Positions 1 through 9,457 of a stretch of 64,000 nt of DNA are shown here, one piece after another; position 1 is the first letter of the stretch; every line of letters starts with the position of its first letter. Made by a program: the position numbers and the translations under genes. The stretch is from NCBI RefSeq assembly GCF_013282665.1, contig NZ_CP054041.1:2710001-2774000 (forward strand), given 5' to 3'. The notes below the pieces were generated by a model that saw only the letters and a list, made by a program, of their open reading frames with translations, had not been told where the DNA came from and made no database searches. Origin of the DNA: Listeria monocytogenes. Its GTDB lineage: Bacteria > Bacillota > Bacilli > Lactobacillales > Listeriaceae.

Positions 1-220
1 CTTCATTTGAGAAATTCTCAAGTTCGATACTTTCGTAAGACGCTTGTAATTTCAATTGTGTTTCAGAAGACAACTCTTCTTTTTGTAAAACTTCTTTTTG
101 AAACAGATTTTCTCCTGTTTCATAAACCGCTTCCAAATAGCTTATTTCAAGCTCATTTTGCAAGATAATAGCTGTATTATCAAGCACTTGAAATAATTCT
201 TGCGTTGCTTCATTTGCCAA
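1..220 (-). CDS. ytxK: YtxK-like class I SAM-dependent methyltransferase, N-terminal part only
   Basis: The reading frame runs off the left edge, so only about 73 N-terminal codons are seen. They encode an acidic helical segment, as in the N-terminal region of YtxK-type methyltransferases; the catalytic SAM domain lies outside the window. I chose a TTG start at 220 because GAGGTG lies 8 bases upstream and the nearby ATG is in another frame that stops quickly. The assignment leans on gene order: in Bacillus ytxK follows tpx, then ytfJ/yteJ, sppA and nadK, the same order as here. Sequence evidence alone would not name it. Confidence 0.6.
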   Translation of the reverse strand, partial: MANEATQELFQVLDNTAIILQNELEISYLEAVYETGENLFQKEVLQKEELSSETQLKLQASYESIELENFSNE

Positions 221-374
221 AAGTAACACCTCGAATTTTCATCATTACTAACACCACCAAACATTATACAGTATTTCTAAAGAATGTGAAAGGATTTTCT
301 GTAGTAAAAGTGGAAATTAACGCTGGAATTTTTTAATTATAATTAGTACAGTTTATTTTTAGTAGTAATACAGA

Positions 375-405
375 AAAAAGCCCTCCTATTTAAAGGAAGG
401 CTTTT
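375..405 (-). terminator. Rho-independent terminator after tpx
   Basis: Stem AAAGCC-TCC / GGA-GGCTTT with one mismatch and a T-run on the minus strand, six bases after the tpx stop codon. Confidence 0.8.
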
Positions 406-410
406 AAGAT

Positions 411-908
411 TTAGGCTTTTTTTGCTGCTTCTATTGCTGCTTCGTAATTTGGATGGTCGCTACCTTCTGGAACTACTTCCGTGTAAACGATTTCTCCTGC
501 TGCATTTACCACGAAAACAGAACGCGCTAGTAAGCGAAGTTCTTTCATGATTACACCGTATGCTTCGCCAAAAGAAAGATCGCGGTGATCAGATAATGTA
601 ATCGCATTTGGTAAACCTTCTGCTGCACACCATTTCTTTTGAGCAAATGGTAAATCAACGGAAATAGTTAAGACAACTGTATTATCTAAATTGCTTGCTT
701 CTTCATTAAATTTACGCGTTTGTGTGGAACAAACACTTGTATCAATGGAAGGAACGACGCTGATAAGTCTCACTTTCCCGTCATAATCGTGCAATGTTAC
801 TTCTTCTAAATCTCTATTCACCACGGTGAAGTTCGGCGCTTTGTCGCCTACTTTTCTTTCGGTACCTACGAGTGTAACTGGATTATGTTTAAATGTTACT
901 TGAGTCAT
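411..908 (-). CDS. tpx: Thiol peroxidase Tpx
   Basis: Atypical 2-Cys peroxiredoxin of 165 residues, the usual family length; it reduces H2O2 and alkyl hydroperoxides in the cytoplasm with electrons from thioredoxin. The peroxidatic Cys60 sits in [10 protein letters not shown] and the resolving Cys94 in KKWCAAEG, the Tpx spacing. AAAGGAGGA lies just upstream of the ATG. It is followed by a terminator and then the YtxK-like gene, as in Bacillus. The short gap to the RDD gene suggests it may have its own promoter, but I could not fix -35/-10 boxes. Confidence 0.95.
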   Translation of the reverse strand: MTQVTFKHNPVTLVGTERKVGDKAPNFTVVNRDLEEVTLHDYDGKVRLISVVPSIDTSVCSTQTRKFNEEASNLDNTVVLTISVDLPFAQKKWCAAEGLPNAITLSDHRDLSFGEAYGVIMKELRLLARSVFVVNAAGEIVYTEVVPEGSDHPNYEAAIEAAKKA

Positions 909-969
909 TTTATTCTTCCTCCTTTAATGGACGCTTCTATTACATTTTAAAGAAGAAATGTGCTATAAG

Positions 970-1506
970 CTATTTTTTTGCTCCATTTACCCATTTTTCA
1001 TCTAGTTCTAAGTAGCCCATATGGACGACGGAGGTAGATTCAAAGAAGTCCGCAATGCCTTGTTTGTTTGGTGTAAAAGCACAAACGACGTATAACGGCC
1101 AAATGGTTTTTAAGACAAAACGCATCGCACCTTCTCGAAATAAAACGGTTAACCAAGTTAATTTTGTGCCATCAAGTTTCACTACGCGAAGACCAAATAA
1201 CATTTTACCAAGCGTTTGTCCGAAAAACTTCGTAAGCAAAATAAAGTAAGCTAGAAAGATAATCGTTGTCATCACCCAATAAAACGTGAAGAAACTGCCA
1301 TCCATCCCCATTCCAGAAACGCGGAAGATCGGATTAATCATAATCTCCTTCAAGGCCGCGATAACAACTAAATCGACTAAATAAGCTAAAAACCGAATCC
1401 AAAAGCCAGCAAAGTACTGTTTAGGAATGGCTTCTTCTTTCTGAATTGGTGGTTCATAATGATAGACTTGGCGTTTGTTTTCAAAAGCAATATTTTCATT
1501 CGCCAT
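970..1506 (-). CDS. RDD-family membrane protein (YteJ-like)
   Basis: 178-residue integral membrane protein with an RDD domain: F-W-I-R-F-L-A-Y-L-V-D near residue 45 is the family's Arg-Asp signature, and three to four hydrophobic segments follow. RDD proteins are poorly characterised; some have been linked to ion transport. I start it at the ATG at 1506, preceded by AGGAGAGG at normal spacing, rather than ten codons further upstream. It lies 19 bases after the sppA stop, so the two are probably co-transcribed, as in Bacillus, where the RDD gene yteJ neighbours sppA. Function here is unknown. Confidence 0.85.
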   Translation of the reverse strand: MANENIAFENKRQVYHYEPPIQKEEAIPKQYFAGFWIRFLAYLVDLVVIAALKEIMINPIFRVSGMGMDGSFFTFYWVMTTIIFLAYFILLTKFFGQTLGKMLFGLRVVKLDGTKLTWLTVLFREGAMRFVLKTIWPLYVVCAFTPNKQGIADFFESTSVVHMGYLELDEKWVNGAKK

Positions 1507-1525
1507 TTGCGCCTCTCCTCTCACA

Positions 1526-2539
1526 TTATTCTCCATATAAATACATCATTCTTGGCGCTTTAAGCGTGCCAGTTAATTTGATTAGTTGGGAAATATCTGC
1601 ATTTTGACCAGAGATTTTTTGTGCAGCTACAGAGAATAACGAGCTAAAGTCTTCTGGTGCATCATATTGAATGACTGTCGCATCAGCTAACCCTTGTTCT
1701 TTTTTCAAAGCTTCTAGGGCATCTTCTTGATAACCAAACTCATCAATCAACCCGTTCTCTTTTGCTTGGCGACCGTCGTATATGCGTCCATCTGCAATTT
1801 TTCGTACTTCTTCTGCGGACATTCCACGGCCTTTTGCGACGACTTTAACGAACTCATTGTAAGAATCATCAATCATTGACTGCATAATTTTCTTCTCGTC
1901 TTCCGTCATTGGTCTTGTCCCGCTCATAATGTCTTTATATTCGCCGCTTTTAATAGTATTATCTGAAACACCTAATTTTTTCATGAGTTCACTATAGTCA
2001 TACCCTTGCATAATAACCCCAAGTGAACCAGTCAATGTTTCTTTACTTGCGAAAATTTTGTCGGCTGGTGCGGAAATATAATATCCACCTGATGCTGCCA
2101 TACTCCCCATGGAAACATAGAATGGAATATTGCGTTCTTTTTGAATTTGTAGAATTTTATCACGAATTTGCGCAGACTCCATAACACCACCACCTGGTGA
2201 ATTAACATACAGCAGTACGCCTTGGATATAGTCATCATTTCTCACTTGTTCTAATTGTTGCATGAAAAATGAATGATCATAGCCCCCGCCTCCAAGTAAA
2301 GAACCAGAATCTCCCGTATCTTGAATAGTACCATCTACAGATAATACAGCAATTGTATCATCCCCACCTTCTTCAATGACTGTTTCGGTTAGTTCGCCGG
2401 TATCCGCGAATAGACTTTCGACAAATGTCGGACTACTCTCTTCCATTGAAGCAATTTGACTTGAAGTAAACTTTGCTAACGCACTAACTATTAAAAGTGC
2501 AAAAACAATCCCTAGTGCAACCCATCTTTTAGCATTCAT
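1526..2539 (-). CDS. sppA: Signal peptide peptidase SppA (S49 family)
   Basis: 337-residue membrane-anchored serine protease that degrades cleaved signal peptides; in Bacillus it has also been linked to lantibiotic resistance. An N-terminal transmembrane helix (about residues 6-23) leads into a single S49 domain, the short Gram-positive form. Ser150 in MAASGGYY is the nucleophile and Lys202 in SGEYKD the general base. Their 52-residue spacing equals that of the catalytic Ser/Lys dyad of Bacillus SppA. Transcribed away from the NAD kinase and ahead of the RDD gene. Confidence 0.93.
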   Translation of the reverse strand: MNAKRWVALGIVFALLIVSALAKFTSSQIASMEESSPTFVESLFADTGELTETVIEEGGDDTIAVLSVDGTIQDTGDSGSLLGGGGYDHSFFMQQLEQVRNDDYIQGVLLYVNSPGGGVMESAQIRDKILQIQKERNIPFYVSMGSMAASGGYYISAPADKIFASKETLTGSLGVIMQGYDYSELMKKLGVSDNTIKSGEYKDIMSGTRPMTEDEKKIMQSMIDDSYNEFVKVVAKGRGMSAEEVRKIADGRIYDGRQAKENGLIDEFGYQEDALEALKKEQGLADATVIQYDAPEDFSSLFSVAAQKISGQNADISQLIKLTGTLKAPRMMYLYGE

Positions 2540-2718
2540 TAATTTCTCCCCTTTTTCTATGTAGATAATGTAATAATACCAGTCTCTTTTATTTTGTACA
2601 ATCTTTCTTTTAAATTGTGTTCCATTTCACTTTTTTACGGATGAAGAAAGAAATTGCCCTTAAGTCATGTTATAATAAGTTTGTTGATTTAAAATTGGAT
2701 TCTGGAGGGACAACTAAC

Positions 2719-3522
2719 ATGGCAAAAACTATTTTTTATTTTTCCTATCGAAAAACAGAAGAACTACATGCAAAAGCAAAAGAATTGAAGAAAATTACGA
2801 CTGATTATGGATATGAATTAACTGATGACTATCAAAAAGCAAACGTTATTATCAGCATTGGTGGTGATGGTGCTTTTCTTAAATCTGTAAGAGAAACTGG
2901 CTTCCGTCAAGATTGTTTATATGCAGGGATTGCGCTAACAGAGCAACTAGGTCAATACTGTGACTTCCATATTAATCAATTGGATGAAATCATCAAGGCA
3001 GCCATTGAAGATCGTTGGTTAGTACGTCGTTACCCAACTATTTATGGAACAGTGAATAATACCAAAGCATTTTATGTGCTAAATGAATTTAACATTCGTT
3101 CTTCTATCATTAGAACACTTACGATGGATCTTTATATTAATGATTCTCACTTCGAAACTTTCCGCGGCGACGGAATGGTTATCTCTACACCAACTGGAAG
3201 TACTGCTTATAATAAATCAGTGAACGGTTCTATCGTGGACCCACTTCTTCCATCTATGCAAGTAAGTGAACTAGCTTCTATTAACAACAATAAATTCCGT
3301 ACGCTAGGTTCATCGTTCATCCTTAGTCCAAAACGCAAACTACGTATTGAAATTGCGTCTGAAGAAGGAAATAACGAATTCCCAATGATTGGAATGGACA
3401 GCGAAGCACTTAGTATCCAACACGTGCATGAAGTTAATTTAGAAGTAGGCGATTGTTTCATCAATATTATTAAACTACCTAAAAATTCTTTCTGGGATAA
3501 AGTGAAACGTAATTTCTTATAA
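2719..3522 (+). CDS. nadK: NAD kinase (second paralogue type)
   Basis: Phosphorylates NAD to NADP. The GGDG motif at about residues 48-51 binds the phosphates, NEF around residue 118 is the family's NE motif, and TPTGSTAY near 155 forms part of the NAD site. The frame is open further upstream, but I start at the ATG at 2719 because GGAGGG sits 9 bases before it, giving 267 residues, normal for short Gram-positive NAD kinases. Listeria carries two NAD kinases; synteny with sppA/ytx genes marks this as the one not next to relA-type genes. It is a single-gene unit with its own terminator. Confidence 0.93.
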   Translation: MAKTIFYFSYRKTEELHAKAKELKKITTDYGYELTDDYQKANVIISIGGDGAFLKSVRETGFRQDCLYAGIALTEQLGQYCDFHINQLDEIIKAAIEDRWLVRRYPTIYGTVNNTKAFYVLNEFNIRSSIIRTLTMDLYINDSHFETFRGDGMVISTPTGSTAYNKSVNGSIVDPLLPSMQVSELASINNNKFRTLGSSFILSPKRKLRIEIASEEGNNEFPMIGMDSEALSIQHVHEVNLEVGDCFINIIKLPKNSFWDKVKRNFL

Positions 3523-3547
3523 AAAACTGAGCATCAAATAAATGAAT

Positions 3548-3596
3548 AAAAAAGCAATATGTTTTGGAATTTTTCCAATTCATATTGCTTTTTTAT
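3548..3596 (+). terminator. Terminator after NAD kinase
   Basis: Long hairpin: GCAATATG pairs with CATATTGC, with an inner GGAA/TTCC stem, followed by a T-run. A-rich on the left arm, so it may also work for the minus-strand orphan gene that ends at 3618. Confidence 0.8.
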
Positions 3597-3617
3597 TTTA
3601 GTAGTAGTTGTTTTATC

Positions 3618-4001
3618 TTACGTTAGTTTATAGTTGTATTTTAACAAATCTAATAACTCTTGAAAAGTTACTATTTTATCCGGATACTCTTCGTCAAGAA
3701 TATAATAGGAGATTATTACTTCCTGTGTTTCAAACTCAAAATTTAATTGGGTCAGGTTAAATCTCATTTTAGCTTCTCTTTCAGATTTTAAATTTGCAAC
3801 AATCTTGTAAGCTAAATTTTCGGATAAATTATCACTACTTAAAAAAACATGTATTACTTTGTCTCTATTCATATCTACGCGCTCCATTATAGAATTATCA
3901 TAAGCTGTTTGCAAAAATTCTTTCCAATAAAAATTGTGTCATACACGGTTTCTTCAAGTTCCTGTAAAAATTTTGTGCCTACTCTGACCCCTGCCTAACA
4001 T
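3618..4001 (-). pseudogene. Small orphan gene, apparently frameshifted
   Basis: An 84-residue intact frame (ATG at 3872, GGAG 9 bases upstream, down to 3618) has no family I recognise; it is acidic, alpha/beta-like and carries no motif. Upstream, coding-like sequence continues in other frames: reading minus from about 4001, one frame gives GTKFLQELEETVYDTIFIGK and then, after a one-base shift near 3912, FLQTAYDNS runs straight into the intact frame. A second one-base loss near 3993 would join this to the ATG at 4001. The whole would be about 127 residues. I infer two indels in a former gene; homopolymer sequencing error is an alternative. Position and size would fit an orphan immunity-type gene, but no motif supports that. 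Confidence 0.5.
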
Positions 4002-4038
4002 AAAATCGCTTCACTTGATTTTTCCCACAAACAATATA

Positions 4039-4067
4039 GCATAGTGATATTGTTAAATCAATAGGGG
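4039..4067 (-). promoter_or_regulatory. Promoter of the frameshifted orphan gene
   Basis: On the minus strand TTGATT and TATATT are separated by 17 bases, placing a start point just before the ATG at 4001. An intact promoter suggests the damage to the gene is recent or that the remnant is still transcribed. Confidence 0.5.
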
Positions 4068-4172
4068 GTTCACTTTTTACTATTATACATGATTACAAAC
4101 AAATTAGTTAGAAGAATTATATTAGAAATCAGAGATTTTCAAATATTTTTCTCCTATTACCTGTCCCTTTAA

Positions 4173-5123
4173 TTATTTTGCTTCCAAAATTGCTGCTAGT
4201 AATGCTTTTTGTGCATGAAGCCGATTTCCTGCTTGTTGATAAATAACCGAGTGATTGCCATCAATGATTTCAGCTGTCACTTCTTCTTCTCGGTGCGCTG
4301 GTAAACAATGTAAGAAGTGATAATCCGCTTTAGCAACGCTAACTAATTCTGCGTTCACTTGATATTTTTCACCAAAATCCGCTAAACGTTTTGCATTTTC
4401 CTCTTCTTGTCCCATACTTGTCCAAACATCTGTATAAATAAAATCCGCATCTGTCACTGCATGTTTCGGGTCTTCCGTAACGAAAATCTTGGCACCACTT
4501 TCTTTCGCCAGATTCTCCGCCGTTGCTAAAACCTCTTCATCGACTTCATACCCTTTTGGCATTGCAAGACGAATATCTAATCCAACCATGGCACCTGCTA
4601 ACAGTAAAGAATGACATACATTATTACCATCACCAATATAAGCTAGTTTGACACCTTCCAACTGATCTTTCCATTCATAAATAGTCATTAAATCCGCTAA
4701 CGCCTGGCATGGATGATGCAGATCAGTTAAGCCATTAATAATGGGAATTTCTGCATAATACGCCAATTCTTCTACTTTTTCATGACTAAATGTCCGAATC
4801 ATAATTGCATCAATATATTCTGACATCACATGCGCCGTATCTTTAATCGGTTCACCACGCCCGATTTGCAATTCCTTTGAACTCATCACAATCGCTTGTC
4901 CACCTAATTGCAAAATTCCTGCTTCAAAAGAAACCCGTGTTCTAGTAGAAGGCTTATCAAATATCATTCCTAAAATTTTCCCACTTAAAATATGGCTATA
5001 GTGAGCTGGGTTCGTTTTCATTGCAACAGCTAATTTAATGATGTCTGTCAATTCTTCTTTATTCCATTCAAGTAAGCTGAGCATATCTTTACCAGTTGTA
5101 TTATTTTTCGCATACATTGTCAT
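4173..5123 (-). CDS. argF: Ornithine carbamoyltransferase ArgF
   Basis: Makes citrulline from ornithine and carbamoyl phosphate, the sixth step of arginine synthesis. STRTR at residues 59-63 is the carbamoyl-phosphate loop, and HCLPAHR near residue 270 carries the Cys of the ornithine site. About 316 residues, normal. The first ATG overlaps the argD stop (ATGA), but the ribosome site GAAGAGGG touches it, so the ATG two codons on (5117) may be the true start. Last gene of argCJBDF. I see no clear terminator behind it. Confidence 0.95.
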   Translation of the reverse strand: MTMYAKNNTTGKDMLSLLEWNKEELTDIIKLAVAMKTNPAHYSHILSGKILGMIFDKPSTRTRVSFEAGILQLGGQAIVMSSKELQIGRGEPIKDTAHVMSEYIDAIMIRTFSHEKVEELAYYAEIPIINGLTDLHHPCQALADLMTIYEWKDQLEGVKLAYIGDGNNVCHSLLLAGAMVGLDIRLAMPKGYEVDEEVLATAENLAKESGAKIFVTEDPKHAVTDADFIYTDVWTSMGQEEENAKRLADFGEKYQVNAELVSVAKADYHFLHCLPAHREEEVTAEIIDGNHSVIYQQAGNRLHAQKALLAAILEAK

Positions 5124-6280
5124 CCCTCTTCACTCCCAATCAATTGGTTTTCCAAAACACTTTTCAGTAAATATATGGCTTGATCGATTTCTATATAACT
5201 GACGGTTAAAGGTGGTAAGATTCGCAGCACATTAGGCCCCGCAGTTAGTATTAGCAATCCTTTATCTCTAAGTTCCGTTACAACTGGTTCTGCGGCATTT
5301 TCAAGTTCTATACCTATCAGAAACCCTCCGCCACGAATGGCAGAAACGTTATCCAATATCCCTAAATGCACTTCTAGCAAGTTTCTAAAATAGTCTGCTT
5401 TGGCATTTACTTCTTCTAAAAATCCCGCTTGTTTCATTGTTCGTAATATCTCTTTAGCCGCCGCAAGTGCCAATTTATTTCCTCCAAAAGTAGAGCCATG
5501 ACTTCCCGGCCCAAAAGCACTACTTAGATTCGCTTTTCCGACCATCGCTCCAATCGGCAAGCCATTTCCAAGCCCTTTAGCTAAAGTGAAAATATCCGGA
5601 TCTAAACCAATCTGCTCAAATCCATAAAGCGTCCCCGTTCGCCCAAGCCCAGTCTGCACTTCATCAATAATGAATAATACCCCCATTTTTTTGCAAAGCA
5701 ATTGAACCTCTAAAAGAAAGGCTGCATTTGCTGGGATGACGCCACCTTCTCCTTGAATTACTTCTAACATGACTGCTGCTGTATGTTCATCGATTTCTGC
5801 TCGGAAAGCTTCGATGTCGTTATAAGGGACATAAGTGAAGCCAGGAACAAGACCCCCGAACCCTTGATGAATTTTAGCTTGGGCGGTAGCTGACATCGAA
5901 CCAAAAGTACGTCCGTGAAAAGATTTCTCAAAAGTAATTATTTTTTCTTTGCCGGTATATTTTCTAGCTAATTTGAGCGCTGCTTCATTTGCCTCTGTTC
6001 CGCTATTACAAAAGAAAACTAATCTGTCTTTACCATCAGCAATTAATTCTGCGACACTATCTTGCAAAGCACATTCATATAAATTCGATGTATGCCAAAT
6101 ATTCGTTAGTTGTTGTTGTACTGCTTCTGTGACGTTCTCCGGGCAATGGCCTAGATTGCAAACAGCGATACCACTAGTGAAATCAAGATATGTTTTACCA
6201 AATACATCTGTTACGATCGTACCCGTACCTTTTATTAAATCAATGGGGAATCTATTATACGTTGGAAAGACATAGTTCAT
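5120..6280 (-). CDS. argD: Acetylornithine aminotransferase ArgD
   Basis: PLP enzyme of class III aminotransferases that converts N-acetylglutamate semialdehyde to N-acetylornithine. Visible marks are the NSGTEANE cofactor-phosphate segment near residue 95, [12 protein letters not shown] in the middle, and the Schiff-base lysine in LAKGLGNG near residue 235. 386 residues, full length. It overlaps argB by 4 bases upstream and argF by 4 downstream, so translation of the three is coupled. Confidence 0.95.
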   Translation of the reverse strand: MNYVFPTYNRFPIDLIKGTGTIVTDVFGKTYLDFTSGIAVCNLGHCPENVTEAVQQQLTNIWHTSNLYECALQDSVAELIADGKDRLVFFCNSGTEANEAALKLARKYTGKEKIITFEKSFHGRTFGSMSATAQAKIHQGFGGLVPGFTYVPYNDIEAFRAEIDEHTAAVMLEVIQGEGGVIPANAAFLLEVQLLCKKMGVLFIIDEVQTGLGRTGTLYGFEQIGLDPDIFTLAKGLGNGLPIGAMVGKANLSSAFGPGSHGSTFGGNKLALAAAKEILRTMKQAGFLEEVNAKADYFRNLLEVHLGILDNVSAIRGGGFLIGIELENAAEPVVTELRDKGLLILTAGPNVLRILPPLTVSYIEIDQAIYLLKSVLENQLIGSEEG

Positions 6281-7029
6281 CCTATCGCCACCTTGCTTTT
6301 TATTTTTGTACCTATTGTTTCAAGGGAATTTGTAATAATCACCTGTTCAACACCATTATCAGCGGCAAAGGCAGCACTTGCTAATTTAGGAATCATTCCG
6401 CCTTTGATTACGCCAGTCTTTTGCAGCTTTTCAATTTCTGCTGTGGCTATTTCGCCAATAATTTCTGAGCCGTTTTTCACCCCTGGAACATCTGTTAGTA
6501 AATAGAGTGCTTCTGCCTGGAGTGCGCTTGCTACCTCACAAGCAGCTGTGTCCGCATTAACATTGAGCCAATCATGTTCACTATTTATACCAAGCGGCGC
6601 AATCACGGTGATAATATTTTCGCTAAGTAATTGTTCAATTAAATTTGTTTTTACTTTCGTGATTTTACCAACCAAGCCTAAATCAGTGTCACTTAAGTTA
6701 TCTGCTTCCAGTAACCCTGTATCGCCCGCATTCAAACCAATGACCGAGATATTTCGTTTTTGAAAAGCAGTGGTAATAGCTGGTTGGACTTGACCAATTA
6801 AAACCATTTTTGTCACTTCGAGAGTCGCTTTGTTAGTGACCCGCAGACCATTTTTCGTTTCGACTGGAATAGCGAGGGCTTCCATCATTTTTGTAATATA
6901 ATGACCGCCGCCATGAACGAGGACGATTTTCTTATTTGCCGCTTGCCAATCAGTAATTTGTCGAAAAAAAGCATCTGTTAAATTATCGCTTGCCACACCG
7001 CCGAGTTTTATAACTATCGTGTTCTCCAC
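6277..7029 (-). CDS. argB: Acetylglutamate kinase ArgB
   Basis: Phosphorylates N-acetylglutamate, the second step of arginine synthesis. KLGG at residues 8-11 and HGGGHYIT near residue 40 are the amino-acid-kinase fold's phosphate and substrate loops; 250 residues is the short bacterial form. Starts with GTG behind a strong AAGGAGG. Because ArgJ recycles acetyl groups here, this enzyme, or ArgJ, is the likely arginine-feedback point, but the long N-terminal helix typical of arginine-inhibited kinases is not evident. Confidence 0.95.
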   Translation of the reverse strand: MENTIVIKLGGVASDNLTDAFFRQITDWQAANKKIVLVHGGGHYITKMMEALAIPVETKNGLRVTNKATLEVTKMVLIGQVQPAITTAFQKRNISVIGLNAGDTGLLEADNLSDTDLGLVGKITKVKTNLIEQLLSENIITVIAPLGINSEHDWLNVNADTAACEVASALQAEALYLLTDVPGVKNGSEIIGEIATAEIEKLQKTGVIKGGMIPKLASAAFAADNGVEQVIITNSLETIGTKIKSKVAIG

Positions 7030-7041
7030 CCTTATACCTCC

Positions 7042-8238
7042 TTATGTCCGGTAACAAGCGTTGATTTTGACATATTCATAACTCAAGTCGCAACCCCAAG
7101 CCGTACCTGATTCAAGTCCGATATGAAGATCAACTTCGATAACGATATGTTCTTCTTCTAAATAAGCATCTAACGCTTGTTGATTAAAAATGGTTTGGCT
7201 ACTATGATTTAAAATTTCAATCTCACCAATTTTAATCGTAATATTATCTGGTGCAAATCTGCCACCTGAATAGCCAATCGCGCAAATAATACGTCCCCAG
7301 TTCCCATCTCCACCAAAAGCCGCCGTTTTCACGAGACTAGAAGAGACAATTTTTTTCGCAATCATTCGTGCATCTTCTGTTTTTGTCGCGCCATTGACTT
7401 GCACTTCGATTAGTTTTGTCGCTCCCTCGCCGTCTCGCGCGATGCTTTTAGCAAGATGCTCCGTTACCGCTTGAAACATATCCGCAAATTTCGCAAAATC
7501 CGCTGTCCCTTCCTGAAGCATCGGGTTTTCTGCACAGCCATTCGCCATGACTACTACCATATCGTTGGTAGAAGTATCGCCGTCTACCGTTATTTGATTG
7601 AAAGTTTTATCTACTTTTACTTTTAGTAATTTTTGCAATACTTCAGCTGGAATGGCAGCATCTGTTGTAATGAAAGCGAGCATTGTTGCCATATTAGGAT
7701 GTATCATCCCTGACCCTTTTGCCACCCCAGACATTGTCACTGTTTTGCCACCGATTTTTGTTTGAAAACTGATTTGTTTTTGAAATGTATCTGTCGTTAA
7801 AATGGCTTCTTCAAAATCGGTCGCATTTCCGGTTTGCTTTTCCAGTAACTCGATTCCCGCGTTGATTTTGTTCATCGGTAGCATATCGCCAATAATCCCC
7901 GTGGAAGCAACGGCTACGTAATCAAGTGGAATATCTAACTTTTCTGCCGTTTGAGCCCGCATCGTAAGTGCATCTAGCATCCCTTGATTCCCTGTGCATG
8001 CATTCGCATTCCCGCTATTCACAATAATTGCTTGTAACTTTGCACTACTTTGAAAAGAATCTTTCGTTACAAAAATTGGTGCGGCTTGCATTTGATTCAT
8101 CGTATAAACAGCGGCTGCATTTGCTGGAACTTCTGAATAAATCCAACCAATATCCTTTCGTTTTTTCTTTAGTCCAGCGTGCTTTCCATCTGCATAAAAG
8201 CCCTTTGGTGAGGCGATATTTCCTTTAATAAGTTCCAT
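7042..8238 (-). CDS. argJ: Bifunctional glutamate N-acetyltransferase/ornithine acetyltransferase ArgJ
   Basis: Moves the acetyl group from N-acetylornithine to glutamate, closing the acetyl cycle. It is made as a proenzyme that cleaves itself before the Thr in HPNMATML, mid-sequence; the Thr then acts as nucleophile. KGSGMI just ahead of it is also conserved. I take the ATG at 8238 (AAAGGGG upstream), giving 398 residues. Its presence, with no separate argA or argE in the operon, marks the cyclic arginine pathway. Confidence 0.95.
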   Translation of the reverse strand: MELIKGNIASPKGFYADGKHAGLKKKRKDIGWIYSEVPANAAAVYTMNQMQAAPIFVTKDSFQSSAKLQAIIVNSGNANACTGNQGMLDALTMRAQTAEKLDIPLDYVAVASTGIIGDMLPMNKINAGIELLEKQTGNATDFEEAILTTDTFQKQISFQTKIGGKTVTMSGVAKGSGMIHPNMATMLAFITTDAAIPAEVLQKLLKVKVDKTFNQITVDGDTSTNDMVVVMANGCAENPMLQEGTADFAKFADMFQAVTEHLAKSIARDGEGATKLIEVQVNGATKTEDARMIAKKIVSSSLVKTAAFGGDGNWGRIICAIGYSGGRFAPDNITIKIGEIEILNHSSQTIFNQQALDAYLEEEHIVIEVDLHIGLESGTAWGCDLSYEYVKINACYRT

Positions 8239-8252
8239 TTTATTTTCCCCTT

Positions 8253-9284
8253 TCACGGATAAACCGGAATAAACCTTAATCCGTCACTTTCAGCAAAATT
8301 CGCCATTATGTTTAAATTTTGAATGGCCTGACCAGCCGCCCCTTTGACTAAATTATCAATCACAGAAACGATAGTAATCACATTCGTTTTTTCGTTATAA
8401 GCAAGACCTATATCGCAGTAATTCGAGGCTGTCACTTGTTTGACAGTTGGATATACATTTTCTGCTTGGATTCGGATAAATGGAGCATTCTCGTAGGTGG
8501 ATTTGTAAAGCGTATGTAACTCTTTTTGGGTGATAGGATTTTTGGGTTTAACGTAGATGGTTGTGAAGATTCCTCTTGTGATAGGAATTAATGAAGTAGA
8601 AAATTGAATTGCTGGGATACTTTCATCCCATTTAGTTAATTGTTGCATAATTTCTGGAATATGTTGATGCGAATTCATTTTATAAAGTGTCATGTTTTCA
8701 TTGGTTTCTGTGAAATGTGTACTTGCAGAGGGTACTTTTCCTGCGCCGGAAATACCTGATTTAGCGTCTACAATAATGGATGCGGGATCAATTAATTTAT
8801 TCATTGCAAGTGGCGCGAGACCTAGCAAGGTTGCCGTTGCATAACAACCAGGATTCGCAATGAAAGTAGTTTCTTTCTTTTCACGGAACTCTGCTAAACC
8901 ATATTCCGCCTTAGTGATATACTTGATTGGCGCCGCGCTTTTTCCGTACCACTTTTCGTAGAGTTGCCTGTCTCTTAACCGAAAGTCCCCAGATAGATCA
9001 ATGACATTCAAACCCGCATCTACATATGGCATTGCAATATCTTTGGCGATTCCAGAAGGCGTCGCAATAAAAACCGTATCACTTTTTTCGATGATTTCTG
9101 TTGGATTTATTTTTTCTAAGGGGCTAGCTTCTAACTCTTTTAAATGCGGATAAAAGGTTGCTATCGTTTCTGCTTGAGTGGAAAAACTATGTAACGTCGC
9201 TATGTCTACCGAAGAGTGTTGATGAAGCAAGCGAATTAACTCAAGCCCTCCGTACCCCGTTGCGCCAATGATTGAAACTTTCAT
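8253..9284 (-). CDS. argC: N-acetyl-gamma-glutamyl-phosphate reductase ArgC
   Basis: NADPH-dependent reductase for the third step of arginine synthesis. GATGYGG at residues 7-13 is the Rossmann nucleotide loop, and the catalytic Cys is in NPGCYATA near residue 147. 343 residues, full length. First gene of the arginine operon, 14 bases before argJ. The operon's promoter lies directly upstream. Confidence 0.95.
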   Translation of the reverse strand: MKVSIIGATGYGGLELIRLLHQHSSVDIATLHSFSTQAETIATFYPHLKELEASPLEKINPTEIIEKSDTVFIATPSGIAKDIAMPYVDAGLNVIDLSGDFRLRDRQLYEKWYGKSAAPIKYITKAEYGLAEFREKKETTFIANPGCYATATLLGLAPLAMNKLIDPASIIVDAKSGISGAGKVPSASTHFTETNENMTLYKMNSHQHIPEIMQQLTKWDESIPAIQFSTSLIPITRGIFTTIYVKPKNPITQKELHTLYKSTYENAPFIRIQAENVYPTVKQVTASNYCDIGLAYNEKTNVITIVSVIDNLVKGAAGQAIQNLNIMANFAESDGLRFIPVYP

Positions 9285-9322
9285 CCTAACCCCTCCCCGT
9301 TAATTACCAAATGATACCTTTC

Positions 9323-9351
9323 ATTATAATGATGTATATTTATAATGTCAA
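9323..9351 (-). promoter_or_regulatory. argCJBDF promoter with possible ArgR box
   Basis: TTGACA and TATAAT on the minus strand, exactly 17 bases apart: a near-perfect SigA promoter. The spacer and -35 contain the AT-rich dyad ATGTATATTTATAATGT, and about 40 bases upstream is AATGCATAAAAT; both resemble ArgR half-boxes only loosely. Repression by ArgR with arginine is the expected control; the exact operator is inferred. Confidence 0.75.
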
Positions 9352-9418
9352 ATGGTTTTTTATTAATATTTAAAACTATTTTATGCATTTTAAGTTATTT
9401 ATTATGTATATAATATAC

Positions 9419-9452
9419 AAAAAACCGTTTATCCTTTTTTAGGATAAACGGT
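9419..9452 (-). terminator. Terminator after thiI
   Basis: Perfect stem CCGTTTATCC / GGATAAACGG with an A-rich loop, then a T-run on the minus strand. Confidence 0.9.
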
Positions 9453-9457
9453 TAATC

